A stretch of 64,000 bases of DNA from Sciscionella marina DSM 45152 (GTDB lineage Bacteria > Actinomycetota > Actinomycetes > Mycobacteriales > Pseudonocardiaceae): NCBI RefSeq assembly GCF_000379465.1, contig NZ_KB905381.1, positions 496,001-560,000 on the forward strand. Direction: 5' to 3'. The position numbers and the translations under genes were made by a program. Below are positions 35,801 through 44,061 of this stretch, one piece after another; within the stretch, counting starts at the first letter, position 1; each line of letters begins with the position of its first letter. The notes beneath the pieces are model-generated. The model saw nothing but the letters and a program-made list of their open reading frames with translations. It did no database searches and was not told where the DNA came from.

Positions 35801-36747
35801 GCCGCGGCCTCCTCGCTCGCGTGCCCGGTGAGCGCGAGGAACACCTCGTCCAGGCTCGGCAGCCGCAGCGCCAGCTCATCGGCGAGGATCCCGGCGTCGT
35901 CCAGCCTGCGCACCACCGCGGAGAGCACCACGGGATCCTCGACCGGGACGGTGAGCAGCCCGGTGTCGGTATTACGGCCGGGTGCGGAACCGGTCAGGTC
36001 GGCGAGGATGCGCGCGGCCTTCTCCGCGTCCTGCGGATCGTGCGGGAGCAGCTGCAGCGTCTGCCCGCCGGTCTGGCGCTTGAGCTCGTCCGGGCGCCCG
36101 TCCGCGGCCACCCGGCCCTTGTCGATCACCGTGATCCGGTCCGCGAGCTGATCGGCCTCTTCCAGGTACTGGGTGGTCAGCAGCACCGTCACCCCGTCGG
36201 CGAGCAGATCGCGCACCATCGCCCACACCTGGTTGCGGCTGTGCGGGTCCAGTCCGGTGGTCGGCTCGTCCAGGTAGAGCACCGCGGGACGGCCGACGAG
36301 GCTCGCGGCGAGGTCGAGGCGGCGGCGCATCCCGCCCGAGTACCCCCTGAGCGCCCGGTTCGCCGCTTCGGTGAGCTCGAAGCGCTCCAGCAGTTCGGCA
36401 CCGCGGGCGCGGGCGGCCCGGCGGGAGAAGCCGAGCAACCTGCCGATCATCATCAAGTTCTCGTTGGCCGAAAGGTCCTCGTCCACCGAGGCGTACTGCC
36501 CGGTGACCCCGATCAGCCTGCGTACGGCGGCCGCTTCACGGTGCACGTCGTAGCCGCCGACCTCGGCGTGCCCCTCGTCGGCGCGCAGCAGCGTGGCGAG
36601 GATGCGCACCGCCGTGGTCTTGCCCGCGCCGTTGGGTCCGAGCACACCGAGCACGGTGCCCTGTTCCACGGCGAGGTCGACCCCGGCGAGCGCGGTCGTC
36701 GGCCCGAATCTCTTGACAAGGCCCTCGGCCCTGATCGCAGCTGTCAT
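35797..36747 (-). CDS. ABC transporter ATP-binding protein, DrrA-like
   Basis: A 316-residue ATPase. Walker A GPNGAGKTT lies in the first 45 residues, YSGGMRRRLDLA is the signature, and VLYLDEPTTGLDP the Walker B. The extra C-terminal region of about 90 residues is typical of the DrrA drug-resistance subfamily. ATG 36747 is chosen; an upstream in-frame start would add 13 residues. Forms a two-gene exporter with the following permease. Confidence 0.93.
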   Translation of the reverse strand: MTAAIRAEGLVKRFGPTTALAGVDLAVEQGTVLGVLGPNGAGKTTAVRILATLLRADEGHAEVGGYDVHREAAAVRRLIGVTGQYASVDEDLSANENLMMIGRLLGFSRRAARARGAELLERFELTEAANRALRGYSGGMRRRLDLAASLVGRPAVLYLDEPTTGLDPHSRNQVWAMVRDLLADGVTVLLTTQYLEEADQLADRITVIDKGRVAADGRPDELKRQTGGQTLQLLPHDPQDAEKAARILADLTGSAPGRNTDTGLLTVPVEDPVVLSAVVRRLDDAGILADELALRLPSLDEVFLALTGHASEEAAA

Positions 36748-36825
36748 GGCACCGAGCCTGCCCGGCCGCGCTGGCACGGTGCGCACACCGCGCTGTCACG
36801 CGCGGCCGGTGCCCGGTCAGCGGTG

Positions 36826-37317
36826 TCAGTGCACCTCGGTGACCTGCGCGGTGCCCACGTCGTAGGTGAATCCGCGCACCTTGTCCTGGTACGGGATGAA
36901 CGGGCTCCTGCGCACCCGCTGCATCGACTGGCGAACGCTCGCCTCAAGGTCCCGGAACGCCTCGACCGCCCACGGTGGCCGAATTCCGGTCTCCTCCTCG
37001 ATCTCGTCCTTGAAGCCGTCCTCGGTGACCGAATTGAGCCCGCAGGAATTGTGCTGCATGACGATCACTTCGCGGGTCTCGAGTTTGCGCTGGGAAAGCG
37101 CGAGCGAGCGGATGATGTCATCGGTGACCACACCACCGGCATTGCGCAGGATATGGGCTTCACCGTGCCTGAGTCCGAACACGTCGAAGACCTTGATTCG
37201 CGCGTCCATACAGGTCACGATCGCGACATGCATAGTGGGCACCGGAGTCGGGATCTCCGGGTGACCCGCGTCGATTCCTCCGGAATGGCGGGCCAGCAGT
37301 TCGTCGATTGCGGTCAC
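36826..37317 (-). CDS. Beta-carbonic anhydrase
   Basis: A 163-residue beta-class carbonic anhydrase interconverting CO2 and bicarbonate. Zinc ligands C36, H89 and C92 and the catalytic dyad D38-R40 are present in TCMDAR and HNSCG. It corresponds to the M. tuberculosis Rv3588c position beside mutY. GTG 37317 follows AAGGAG at a good distance and is chosen over a longer frame from 37350. Confidence 0.93.
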   Translation of the reverse strand: MTAIDELLARHSGGIDAGHPEIPTPVPTMHVAIVTCMDARIKVFDVFGLRHGEAHILRNAGGVVTDDIIRSLALSQRKLETREVIVMQHNSCGLNSVTEDGFKDEIEEETGIRPPWAVEAFRDLEASVRQSMQRVRRSPFIPYQDKVRGFTYDVGTAQVTEVH

Positions 37318-37474
37318 ACATGACTCCTTATTGAGACGCTCCGTGTTCATTTTATCGCGTCACTGAACTGCGTGTACTCCATATGGGCTAAATGTATCGC
37401 CCATTGCGACACGCCCGAATGGCCTAAGCCCCGGAAAGCGCAACTCAGCGCGTTTCCCGGGTTACGGTCGCGGC

Positions 37475-38209
37475 ATGACGCAACCAGGAGGACCAGCGCC
37501 CCACTCGGTGTATGTGCGCCGCCGGGCTTTGGCGATCGCCGGTGGCGTCCTGGCGTTTGTGCTGGTCGTCTGGGGATTGGGTGCCCTGTTCTCGGGCACG
37601 ACACAACGGGACGCCGACGCGGTGAAGACGGGGAACGTCGACGATCAGCCGCGGAACCACGGTGCCCCGGTGCCCGCGAGCTCATCGAACGCCACGCCGA
37701 GCGGTCAGCCGTCCTCCTCCGCGCCGCCCTCGTCCAGCGTCGCGCCCTCCTCGGGTGCCGCCCCGTCCTCCGGAGCGCCGCCCTCGAGCGCGCCCAAGCC
37801 ACCGCCCGGCCCGCCGAAGCCGTGCGATCCCTCGTTCCTGCACGTGCTCGCCAGCACCGACAAGCCGAGCTACAAGGTCGGCGAGCAGCCCAAGCTGACC
37901 ATGAGCGTGATGAACGTCGGCGGCCAGCCCTGCATCCAGGATGTCGGGCACGCCCAGCGCGAACTGGTCATCAGCGATTCCGGCGGCGGGCGCCTGTGGG
38001 GTTCGGGCGACTGCTCCTTCGCCGCGACCAAGCCGGAAAAGCGCACGATGCAGCCCGGCAAGCCGATCACGTTCTCCGTGCAGTGGGCCGGGCGCACCTC
38101 CGCGCCCGGTTGCCCCGCGAAACGGACCGCGGTCGAACAGGGTGACTACCAGGTGACCGCGAAGCTCGGCCGGGTGCCGAGCATGCCGGTCCGGTTCAGC
38201 GTCACCTGA
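37475..38209 (+). CDS. Membrane-anchored extracytoplasmic protein (Rv3587c-like position)
   Basis: A 244-residue protein with one N-terminal membrane anchor (about 18-40). A Ser/Pro-rich linker follows (about 65-110). The folded extracytoplasmic domain has four cysteines (in PCDPSFL, PCIQDVG, DCSFAA and GCPAKR), probably disulfide-bonded with a beta-sandwich look. No enzyme motif is present. In mycobacteria a comparable protein lies between carbonic anhydrase and disA, so a conserved envelope role is likely but undefined. Confidence 0.83.
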   Translation: MTQPGGPAPHSVYVRRRALAIAGGVLAFVLVVWGLGALFSGTTQRDADAVKTGNVDDQPRNHGAPVPASSSNATPSGQPSSSAPPSSSVAPSSGAAPSSGAPPSSAPKPPPGPPKPCDPSFLHVLASTDKPSYKVGEQPKLTMSVMNVGGQPCIQDVGHAQRELVISDSGGGRLWGSGDCSFAATKPEKRTMQPGKPITFSVQWAGRTSAPGCPAKRTAVEQGDYQVTAKLGRVPSMPVRFSVT

Positions 38210-38642
38210 CCTCCGGCGCCCGGCCGAACAGGCACACCAGCAGTCCCGCGACCGCGAGCGAACCGCCGGTCAGCAGCAGCACCGTCAGCCCCGCCGAGTC
38301 CACGAGCAGCCCGCCGAGCAGTGCGCCCGCGGCGATCGCGGCATTGAACACCCCGACGAACAGCGCCGAGGCCAGTTCCCGCGCCTGTGGTGCCGAGGCG
38401 GGCAGCCAGGTCTGCGCGGTCACCGAGACCCCGCCGTAGCCGAGCCCCCACACCAGCAGCAGCACGGTCGAGTGGGTACCCGTCCACGCGAACAACGCTC
38501 CGGCGATCAGCGCGGCGAGCCCGAGCGCGGTCCACCGCGGCGCCCGTCCCGCTCCGAAACCACCGAGGAAGTTCCCGCACACCCCGACGATCCCGTAGCC
38601 GAGCAGCAGCGCGCTCAGCGTGGCCGGTGAGACCGGGACACT
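38202..38642 (-). pseudogene. MFS transporter remnant, C-terminal half only
   Basis: About 147 codons encode roughly five membrane helices from the C-terminal half of a major facilitator protein (SALLLGYGIVGVCGNFLGG, LVWGLGYGGVSVTAQTWLP, ASALFVGVFNAAIAAGALLG). A complete MFS protein has about 400 residues and 12 helices. The N-terminal half is missing: beyond about 38642 the frame reads antisense through a LysR remnant. The 3' end overlaps the previous gene by 8 bp. Not expected to be functional. Confidence 0.75.
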
Positions 38643-38754
38643 CGATTCGACGGCGGGTCTGCCCGCCTCGAATCTGGGACTGGTGTGGTCCCGGCACAAC
38701 GAGACCGAGAACGTGCGTGCCTTCGCCCGCGCGCTCGGTATCGCCGTCTGTTAG
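38640..38754 (+). pseudogene. LysR-type regulator remnant, C-terminus only
   Basis: A short plus-strand frame reads GLPASNLGLVWSRHNETENV then RAFARALGIAVC, ending TAG at 38752. This looks like the last strand and helix of a LysR-type effector domain. No start or DNA-binding domain precedes it; the frame is abutted directly by the truncated MFS gene on the other strand. The LysR assignment rests on about 35 residues and is tentative. Confidence 0.45.
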
Positions 38755-38761
38755 AGACCAC

Positions 38762-38903
38762 TGGAAAGCCACACTTTCCCGCTGCGCGGGGCCAGCGCGG
38801 CGCCTTTCGGCGTTGTCCTCATCCCGCGCAGCGCCCGCTGTCCTCGTCCGCCTTGCACTGCATCCACGCTGACTCCCGCTCGCGACGGAGGAGGCTCCTC
38901 AGG
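38762..38903. repeat. Dispersed palindromic element, copy 2
   Basis: An intergenic element sharing 20 identical bases (GCTGCGCGGGGCCAGCGCGG, 38781-38800) with copy 1. It also shares CATCCACGCTG and CCCGCTCGCGACGGA (38875-38889). It lies between the LysR remnant and the 3' end of the LacI gene. About 50 bp shorter in the middle than copy 1. Confidence 0.65.
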
Positions 38904-38907
38904 CCTC

Positions 38908-40008
38908 TTACGGCCCGAACCACGGCTCCTCGTAGCCGCGCGGCCCGGCCGAGGTCTTCCCGGTGATCAGCTCGGTGTCCAGGGTGACCGAGCGCGGCCG
39001 TCCCGGGTCCTTTGTGGACAGCAGCAGTTCGCCCGCGGTGCGGCCCTTGTCCAGCACCGGCTGGCGCACCGTGGTCAGTTCGGTGCGCAGCGCCTCGGCG
39101 ATCCCGTCGAAACCGGTGACGGTCAGATCCTGGGGCACCCGCAGCCCGCGGCGGCTCGCCTCGTCGAGCGCGCCGAGCGCGAGCAGATCGGATGTGCACA
39201 GGATCGCGGTGACCTGCGGATCGCGGTCGAGCAGCTGGCCGGCGGCGCGTGCACCATCGTCGAGGCTGTGGTCGAACCGCTCGACCACCGCGACCGTGTT
39301 CCAGTCCACCCCGGCCGCCTCGAAGGCGTCGCGCAGTCCGGCCAGCCGGGCCCGCTGCACGTGATAGCGCGCGCTGTGCTGGCGGGCAAGGCTGACGAAA
39401 CCGTCGTTGCGGTCCCTGCCGAGCCGCATGCACAGCACGCCGACGTGTTTGTGGCCGAGCTCGATCACGTGCCGCGCGAGCCGCTGAATCGCGGCGTGGT
39501 CGTCGATGCCGACGTGGTCCACCGATGCCGCCCTCGGCTGGTCGGCGATCACCGTGGGCAGTGGCCGTTCGAGTACCGCGGCCAGGTGCGGATCGTCCTC
39601 GGGCACCGAGTACACGACGAAGCCGTCGACTCCGGCGCGGTGCACCGAGGCCACATCCTCACGTTCCGGGCTCGCCGGTACCAGGTGCAGTCCCTGCCCG
39701 GCGTCCTCGCAGGCGAGCGCGAGACCTTCGAGGAACTCGATCGCGCCCGGATCGCGGAAGGCATAGGAGAGGTTCTCGGTGAGCAGCAGCCCGACCGCGC
39801 CCGCCTTGCGGGTGCGCAGCGAGCGGGCCACCGGATCCGGGCCCGGATAACCGAGCACCCGCGCCGTGTCGAGCACGCGCTTACGCAGTTCCGGGGACAG
39901 CTGGTCGGGCCGGTTGTACGCATTGGAGACGGTCGTGCGGGACACGCCGAGCTCGGCAGCGAGCGAGGCCAGCGTGGCGGGCCGTCGACCAGGGGTAGAG
40001 CGGGGCAT
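38908..40008 (-). CDS. LacI family transcriptional regulator
   Basis: A 366-residue LacI/GalR regulator. The DNA-binding HTH is at about 11-35 (TLASLAAELGVSRTTVSNAY), followed by a hinge and a periplasmic-binding-protein-like sensor domain. The ligand, probably a sugar or nucleoside, is not evident and no sugar genes adjoin it. A candidate operator lies just upstream. It is divergent from znuA. Confidence 0.92.
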   Translation of the reverse strand: MPRSTPGRRPATLASLAAELGVSRTTVSNAYNRPDQLSPELRKRVLDTARVLGYPGPDPVARSLRTRKAGAVGLLLTENLSYAFRDPGAIEFLEGLALACEDAGQGLHLVPASPEREDVASVHRAGVDGFVVYSVPEDDPHLAAVLERPLPTVIADQPRAASVDHVGIDDHAAIQRLARHVIELGHKHVGVLCMRLGRDRNDGFVSLARQHSARYHVQRARLAGLRDAFEAAGVDWNTVAVVERFDHSLDDGARAAGQLLDRDPQVTAILCTSDLLALGALDEASRRGLRVPQDLTVTGFDGIAEALRTELTTVRQPVLDKGRTAGELLLSTKDPGRPRSVTLDTELITGKTSAGPRGYEEPWFGP

Positions 40009-40020
40009 GCAGCAGACCGT

Positions 40021-40038
40021 AACGGTTCAGAAGCCGTT
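40021..40038. promoter_or_regulatory. Candidate LacI-type operator
   Basis: AACGG (40021-40025) and CCGTT (40034-40038) form an inverted repeat with an 8-bp centre, 13 bp upstream of the LacI gene start. Size and position fit autoregulation. Motif inference only. Confidence 0.4.
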
Positions 40039-40128
40039 TCAGAAGAACGGGCTCCCCCGTATCGGGAAAATCGCATTGCGTGTATTACTCCCCAACGGCG
40101 GGTGAACACGGCATTCGGGTAGCATTGT

Positions 40129-40143
40129 TGAAAACGGTTCCCA
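40129..40143. promoter_or_regulatory. Zur-like box upstream of znuA
   Basis: TGAAAACGGTTCCCA is a 15-bp pseudopalindrome (TGRRAAC-N-GTTYYCA) ending 24 bp before the znuA start. It resembles actinobacterial Zur boxes, which repress zinc importers when zinc is plentiful. No zur gene is in this window. Confidence 0.6.
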
Positions 40144-40167
40144 TTACCGATTTTCGAGGAGTGCTTC

Positions 40168-41067
40168 ATGTCTACCCGCACGATCGCCTTGTCCGCAGCC
40201 TGCTTCGCCGGGGTGCTCGCCCTCGCCGGATGCGGTTCGGGCGGTGGTTCGGCGAGCCAGGGCGACTCGGACAAGATCGATGTGGTCGCCTCGACCAATG
40301 TGTGGGGCTCGGTGGCCAAGGCGGTCGGCGGGGACAAGGTCTCGGTGAGCTCGCTCATCGATTCCCCGGAGAAGGACCCGCACGATTACGAGTCCAGCGC
40401 GGCGGACGCCGCGAAGATCGCCAAGGCGAAACTGACCGTGCGCAACGGCGGCGGCTACGACGATTTCTTCGGTAAGGCGGTCAAAGCGGGCGGGGACGAG
40501 AAAGAGGATGTGGACGCGTTCGCGCTCTCGGGAAAACACGGGGACGATGTGAACGAGCACGTGTTCTACGATTTGCCGACGGTGAAAAAGGTCGCCGATG
40601 AAATCGCCGGGAAACTGGGCTCGATCGACGGTTCCGCCAAGGAGACCTTCACCCAGAACGCGAAGAAATTCGATGGCAAGATCGACGGGCTGATCACGAA
40701 GGCTCGCGGAATCGGGCAGGGCAAGCAGCTCTCCGCGCTGGCCACCGAATCCGTGGCGGACTACTTGCTCGAGGCCGCCGGGGTGCGGGAGGCGACCCCG
40801 TCCGGTTACGCCGAGGCAGTGGAGAAGGACCAGGACATCCCGGCGGCCGCGATCGCGGAGACCAATCAGCTCATCACCGGGCACAAGGTGAGCATGCTCG
40901 TGGACAACACCCAGACGCAGACGGACACCGCGAATCAGCTGCGCGATAATGCCAAGCGGGCGGGTCTGCCGGTCGTCGCGGTGACCGAGACCTTCCCCAA
41001 GGGCACCGACGACTACCTCGCCTGGATGGGCGCAGAGATCGAGCAGCTGGCCAAGGCCGGGGCATGA
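40168..41067 (+). CDS. znuA: Zinc ABC transporter substrate-binding lipoprotein
   Basis: A 299-residue lipoprotein with lipobox LAGC (C22). It belongs to the cluster A-I metal-binding family; conserved metal-ligand regions include DPHDYE and NEHVFYD. No His-rich loop is present. Zinc is preferred over manganese as the substrate because of the Zur-like box, but the family overlaps in sequence. First of a tightly coupled three-gene importer. Confidence 0.9.
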   Translation: MSTRTIALSAACFAGVLALAGCGSGGGSASQGDSDKIDVVASTNVWGSVAKAVGGDKVSVSSLIDSPEKDPHDYESSAADAAKIAKAKLTVRNGGGYDDFFGKAVKAGGDEKEDVDAFALSGKHGDDVNEHVFYDLPTVKKVADEIAGKLGSIDGSAKETFTQNAKKFDGKIDGLITKARGIGQGKQLSALATESVADYLLEAAGVREATPSGYAEAVEKDQDIPAAAIAETNQLITGHKVSMLVDNTQTQTDTANQLRDNAKRAGLPVVAVTETFPKGTDDYLAWMGAEIEQLAKAGA

Positions 41068-41930
41068 GAGGGGCGAGCACGATGACCGCTGCACGGGAAG
41101 TCGGTGTGGCACAAGGAATTCCGCCCGGGGAACCGTCCGCGATCGAGCTGCGCGATGCCGGTCTCGGGTTCGGCAAGCGCACCCTGTGGGAGGGGCTGAA
41201 CCTCTCGGTGGCGCAGGGGGAATTCCTCGTCGTGCTCGGCCCGAACGGCTCGGGCAAGACCAGCCTGCTGCGGGTGCTGCTCGGCCTGCAGGGGCTGACC
41301 GGGGGCAGCGTGTCCGTGGCGGGCGGAGTGGCCGGTGCGGGCAACAGCCACGTCGGGTACGTGCCGCAGCAGAAAACCCTGGGCGGTTCCTATTCGGTGC
41401 GCGGGCGCGATCTGGTCGGCCTCGGTCTGGACGGGCACCGCTGGGGGATCGGGCTGCGCGCGCGGAAGGAACGGCGCGCCAAGGTGGAGGCCGCGCTGGC
41501 CGCGGTCGGCGCGAGTGAGTACGCCGACCGCCCGATCGGGGCGCTGTCCGGGGGTGAGCAGCAGCGGCTGCGGGTGGCCCAGGCGCTGGTGGGCGAACCG
41601 GATGTGCTGCTCTGCGATGAACCGCTGCTCTCCCTCGACCTCGCCCACCAGCATTCGGTGAGCGAGCTCATCGGGACCGCGGCCCGGGAATCCGGTGCGG
41701 CGGTGGTGTTCGTGACCCACGAGATCAACCCGGTGCTCAAGTTCGCCGACCGCATTCTCTATCTGGTCGACGGGCGGTTCCGGATCGGTGCGCCCACCGA
41801 GGTGATGACCACCGAGACGCTCACCGAGCTCTACCGTTCCCCGGTCGAAGTGCTGCGGGTGCGGGAGAAGCTGGTCGTGGTCGGCGCGGACGAGGCCGGG
41901 TGTCACCACGCGGAGGAGGGGGAGGATTGA
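41064..41930 (+). CDS. znuC: Zinc ABC transporter ATP-binding protein
   Basis: A 288-residue ATPase with Walker A GPNGSGKT, signature LSGGEQQRLRVAQAL and Walker B VLLCDEPLLSLD. ATG 41064 overlaps the znuA stop (ATGA); ATG 41082 is an alternative. Energises import through ZnuB. Confidence 0.9.
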   Translation: MRGASTMTAAREVGVAQGIPPGEPSAIELRDAGLGFGKRTLWEGLNLSVAQGEFLVVLGPNGSGKTSLLRVLLGLQGLTGGSVSVAGGVAGAGNSHVGYVPQQKTLGGSYSVRGRDLVGLGLDGHRWGIGLRARKERRAKVEAALAAVGASEYADRPIGALSGGEQQRLRVAQALVGEPDVLLCDEPLLSLDLAHQHSVSELIGTAARESGAAVVFVTHEINPVLKFADRILYLVDGRFRIGAPTEVMTTETLTELYRSPVEVLRVREKLVVVGADEAGCHHAEEGED

Positions 41931-42784
41931 TGGGCAAGCTGTTCGACTTCGGCACGACCGGCGAACTGCTCGGGTTCGGCTTCGTGCAGCAGGCGCTGCT
42001 CGCCGGTGCCCTGCTCGGCCTGGTCGCCGGGCTGATCGGCCCGCTGATCGTGGCCCGTGGCATGGCTTTCTCGGTGCACGCGACCTCGGAGATCGCGTTC
42101 GCGGGTGGGGCCGCGGCGCTGCTGGCCGGGATCGGGGTGCAGTACGGCGCGCTCGGTGCCGCGGTGCTGATCGCGCTCGCGCTCGGCCTGCTCGCGCGCC
42201 GGGGCAGCGAACGGGATTCGGTGATCGGCGCGGTGCTCTCCTTCGGGCTCGGCATCGGAATCCTGTTGCTCTGGCTCTATCCAGGGCGCGGCTCGAACAA
42301 GTTCGGCTTGCTCGTCGGCCAGATCATCAGCCTCGAAGGCCCGGACCTGACCCTGATGATCACCTGCACCCTCGTGGTGCTCGTGGTGCTCGCGCTGATC
42401 TACCGGCCGGTGCTGTTCTCCAGCGTCGATCCCGAGATGGCCACCGCGCGCGGGGTACCGACCAAGCTGCTCAACCCGCTGTTCGCGGTGCTCGTCGGGG
42501 TGGCGACCTCACTGGGCGTGCAGACCGTCGGCGCGCTGCTCGTGGTCGCGCTGATGATCACCCCGGGGGCGGCGGCCGCGCGGGTCAGTTCCAGTCCACT
42601 GGTCACCACGGTGCTCGCGGTGATCTTCGCGGAGGTTTCGATGCTCGGCGGGATCGTGCTCTCGCTCGCGCCCGGCGCACCGGTGAGCGCCTTCGTCACC
42701 ACGATCTCGTTCCTGATCTACCTCGGCTGCCGGGTGTTCGCCAGGACCCGGCCGCAGTACGCCACTCCGGCCATCGCCACCTAG
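41930..42784 (+). CDS. znuB: Zinc ABC transporter permease
   Basis: A 284-residue ABC-3 family permease with about eight membrane helices, for example LVAGLIGPLIVARGMAFSV and GVQTVGALLVVALMITPGA, the latter the ATPase-contact region. It begins 1 bp inside the znuC stop codon after GGAGGA. Its stop codon directly abuts that of the convergent DUF445 gene with no spacer. Confidence 0.92.
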   Translation: MGKLFDFGTTGELLGFGFVQQALLAGALLGLVAGLIGPLIVARGMAFSVHATSEIAFAGGAAALLAGIGVQYGALGAAVLIALALGLLARRGSERDSVIGAVLSFGLGIGILLLWLYPGRGSNKFGLLVGQIISLEGPDLTLMITCTLVVLVVLALIYRPVLFSSVDPEMATARGVPTKLLNPLFAVLVGVATSLGVQTVGALLVVALMITPGAAAARVSSSPLVTTVLAVIFAEVSMLGGIVLSLAPGAPVSAFVTTISFLIYLGCRVFARTRPQYATPAIAT

Positions 42785-44017
42785 CTAGGCGGCGTTGGTC
42801 ACCAGCAGGGTCTGCAGTTCACCGACCAGGCCGCCGATGACCGCGCCGACCAGGATCAGCTTCCACTCGTCCTGTTTGAAGGCCGGGCGCAGCAGGCCCT
42901 CGTACTCGATCGGGTCGAGCTGACTCATTCCGCGCACGATGGTGCCCTGCACGTCGAGGGTCGCGGTGGCGTAGCCCTCGATGTGCCGGATCGTGTCCGG
43001 GACCTTGGCCATGACCTGTTCCGCGGCCGTCTGCTTCATCTGCCGGTAGGTGTCGGTCCCGGTGGCGAGCACCAGGAACGGTTTCGCGAGGCTCGCCTGC
43101 TCGTCGATGGTCTGCTGCACGACGCGCTGGATCATCGCGAACAGCTTGTCCGAGCGGGGACCGGTGATCGCGGCCTCGAGAACGTTGTGCACGGTGAGCA
43201 CCTCGGAGGCGATCAGCCGCCCGTAGTCCGCGGCGACCTGGGTGCGCCGCTTCTGGAACTTGCCCTGGAAGGTGATGCCGAGAACACGCACCGGTTCCCG
43301 GGGGAAGAAAATCAGTTTCAGCGCCAGCCAGTCGGTGATGAATCCGACGAAGAAACCGAATATGGGCATGATCAGCTCTTCTTTGGTCAGCGCCCAGGTG
43401 AACATCTGGATCACGCCGATGATGAGACCGAAGTAGATGCCGCTGCGCGCGATGAAGCGGAATTCCGGGCCGCCAGCCTCTTTCAGCAGCCGATTGAGCA
43501 GGCGCTTATCCCTGGTGCACGCGTTGATCGCCATTTCCCGGACATCGAGCACGGCCTCGATATCGGTGCGCAATTCCTTGGTGAGGCTCTTGATCACCCG
43601 CGGGGCCTGCGCCTGCACGCGCTTGATGAGCAGCGATTGCGCGCCGCGCGGCAGCATTTCCCAGACGTTCGGCTCATAGCGCTCGAGTACATCCCTGGTG
43701 ATGTCGTCCACCGTGGCCAATAGCGGTTTCTCGAGCTCGGCCGCGATCTGGTCCGGATCGAGCCTGCCGAAGATCTCCCGTGGCTGCACGAGTTTGCTCA
43801 TCAGCAGATCCATCGCGATGGTGGCCATCCGCCGCGCGTTCGCCGGGAGGACGCCCTGCCAGCCGATCTTGGTGTCCCGAATACCGACGAATTCGATCGG
43901 CTTGAACATCATTTCGATAGCGACCCGCTTGGTGACATACCCGATCACCGCGGCGATGATCGGCATCGAAGAATAGACCAGCCAGTGCTCGCGAAAATCG
44001 ACGAGCAACTCGTGCAT
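42785..44017 (-). CDS. DUF445 family membrane protein
   Basis: A 410-residue DUF445 protein. The family motif G(Y/W)xTxxxAxxxxF occurs twice: GYVTKRVAIEMMF near residue 26 and GFITDWLALKLIF near 225, each at a membrane segment. A third hydrophobic segment lies at the C-terminus. Between them are long amphipathic helices (PREIFGRLDPDQIAAELE). Function unknown. A diverged relative lies immediately upstream on the same strand, so both may form one complex. Confidence 0.85.
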   Translation of the reverse strand: MHELLVDFREHWLVYSSMPIIAAVIGYVTKRVAIEMMFKPIEFVGIRDTKIGWQGVLPANARRMATIAMDLLMSKLVQPREIFGRLDPDQIAAELEKPLLATVDDITRDVLERYEPNVWEMLPRGAQSLLIKRVQAQAPRVIKSLTKELRTDIEAVLDVREMAINACTRDKRLLNRLLKEAGGPEFRFIARSGIYFGLIIGVIQMFTWALTKEELIMPIFGFFVGFITDWLALKLIFFPREPVRVLGITFQGKFQKRRTQVAADYGRLIASEVLTVHNVLEAAITGPRSDKLFAMIQRVVQQTIDEQASLAKPFLVLATGTDTYRQMKQTAAEQVMAKVPDTIRHIEGYATATLDVQGTIVRGMSQLDPIEYEGLLRPAFKQDEWKLILVGAVIGGLVGELQTLLVTNAA

Positions 44018-44061
44018 GCAAGCCCACCTCCCCAGATGGCCCGGTCGCGGGAATCATCGGA

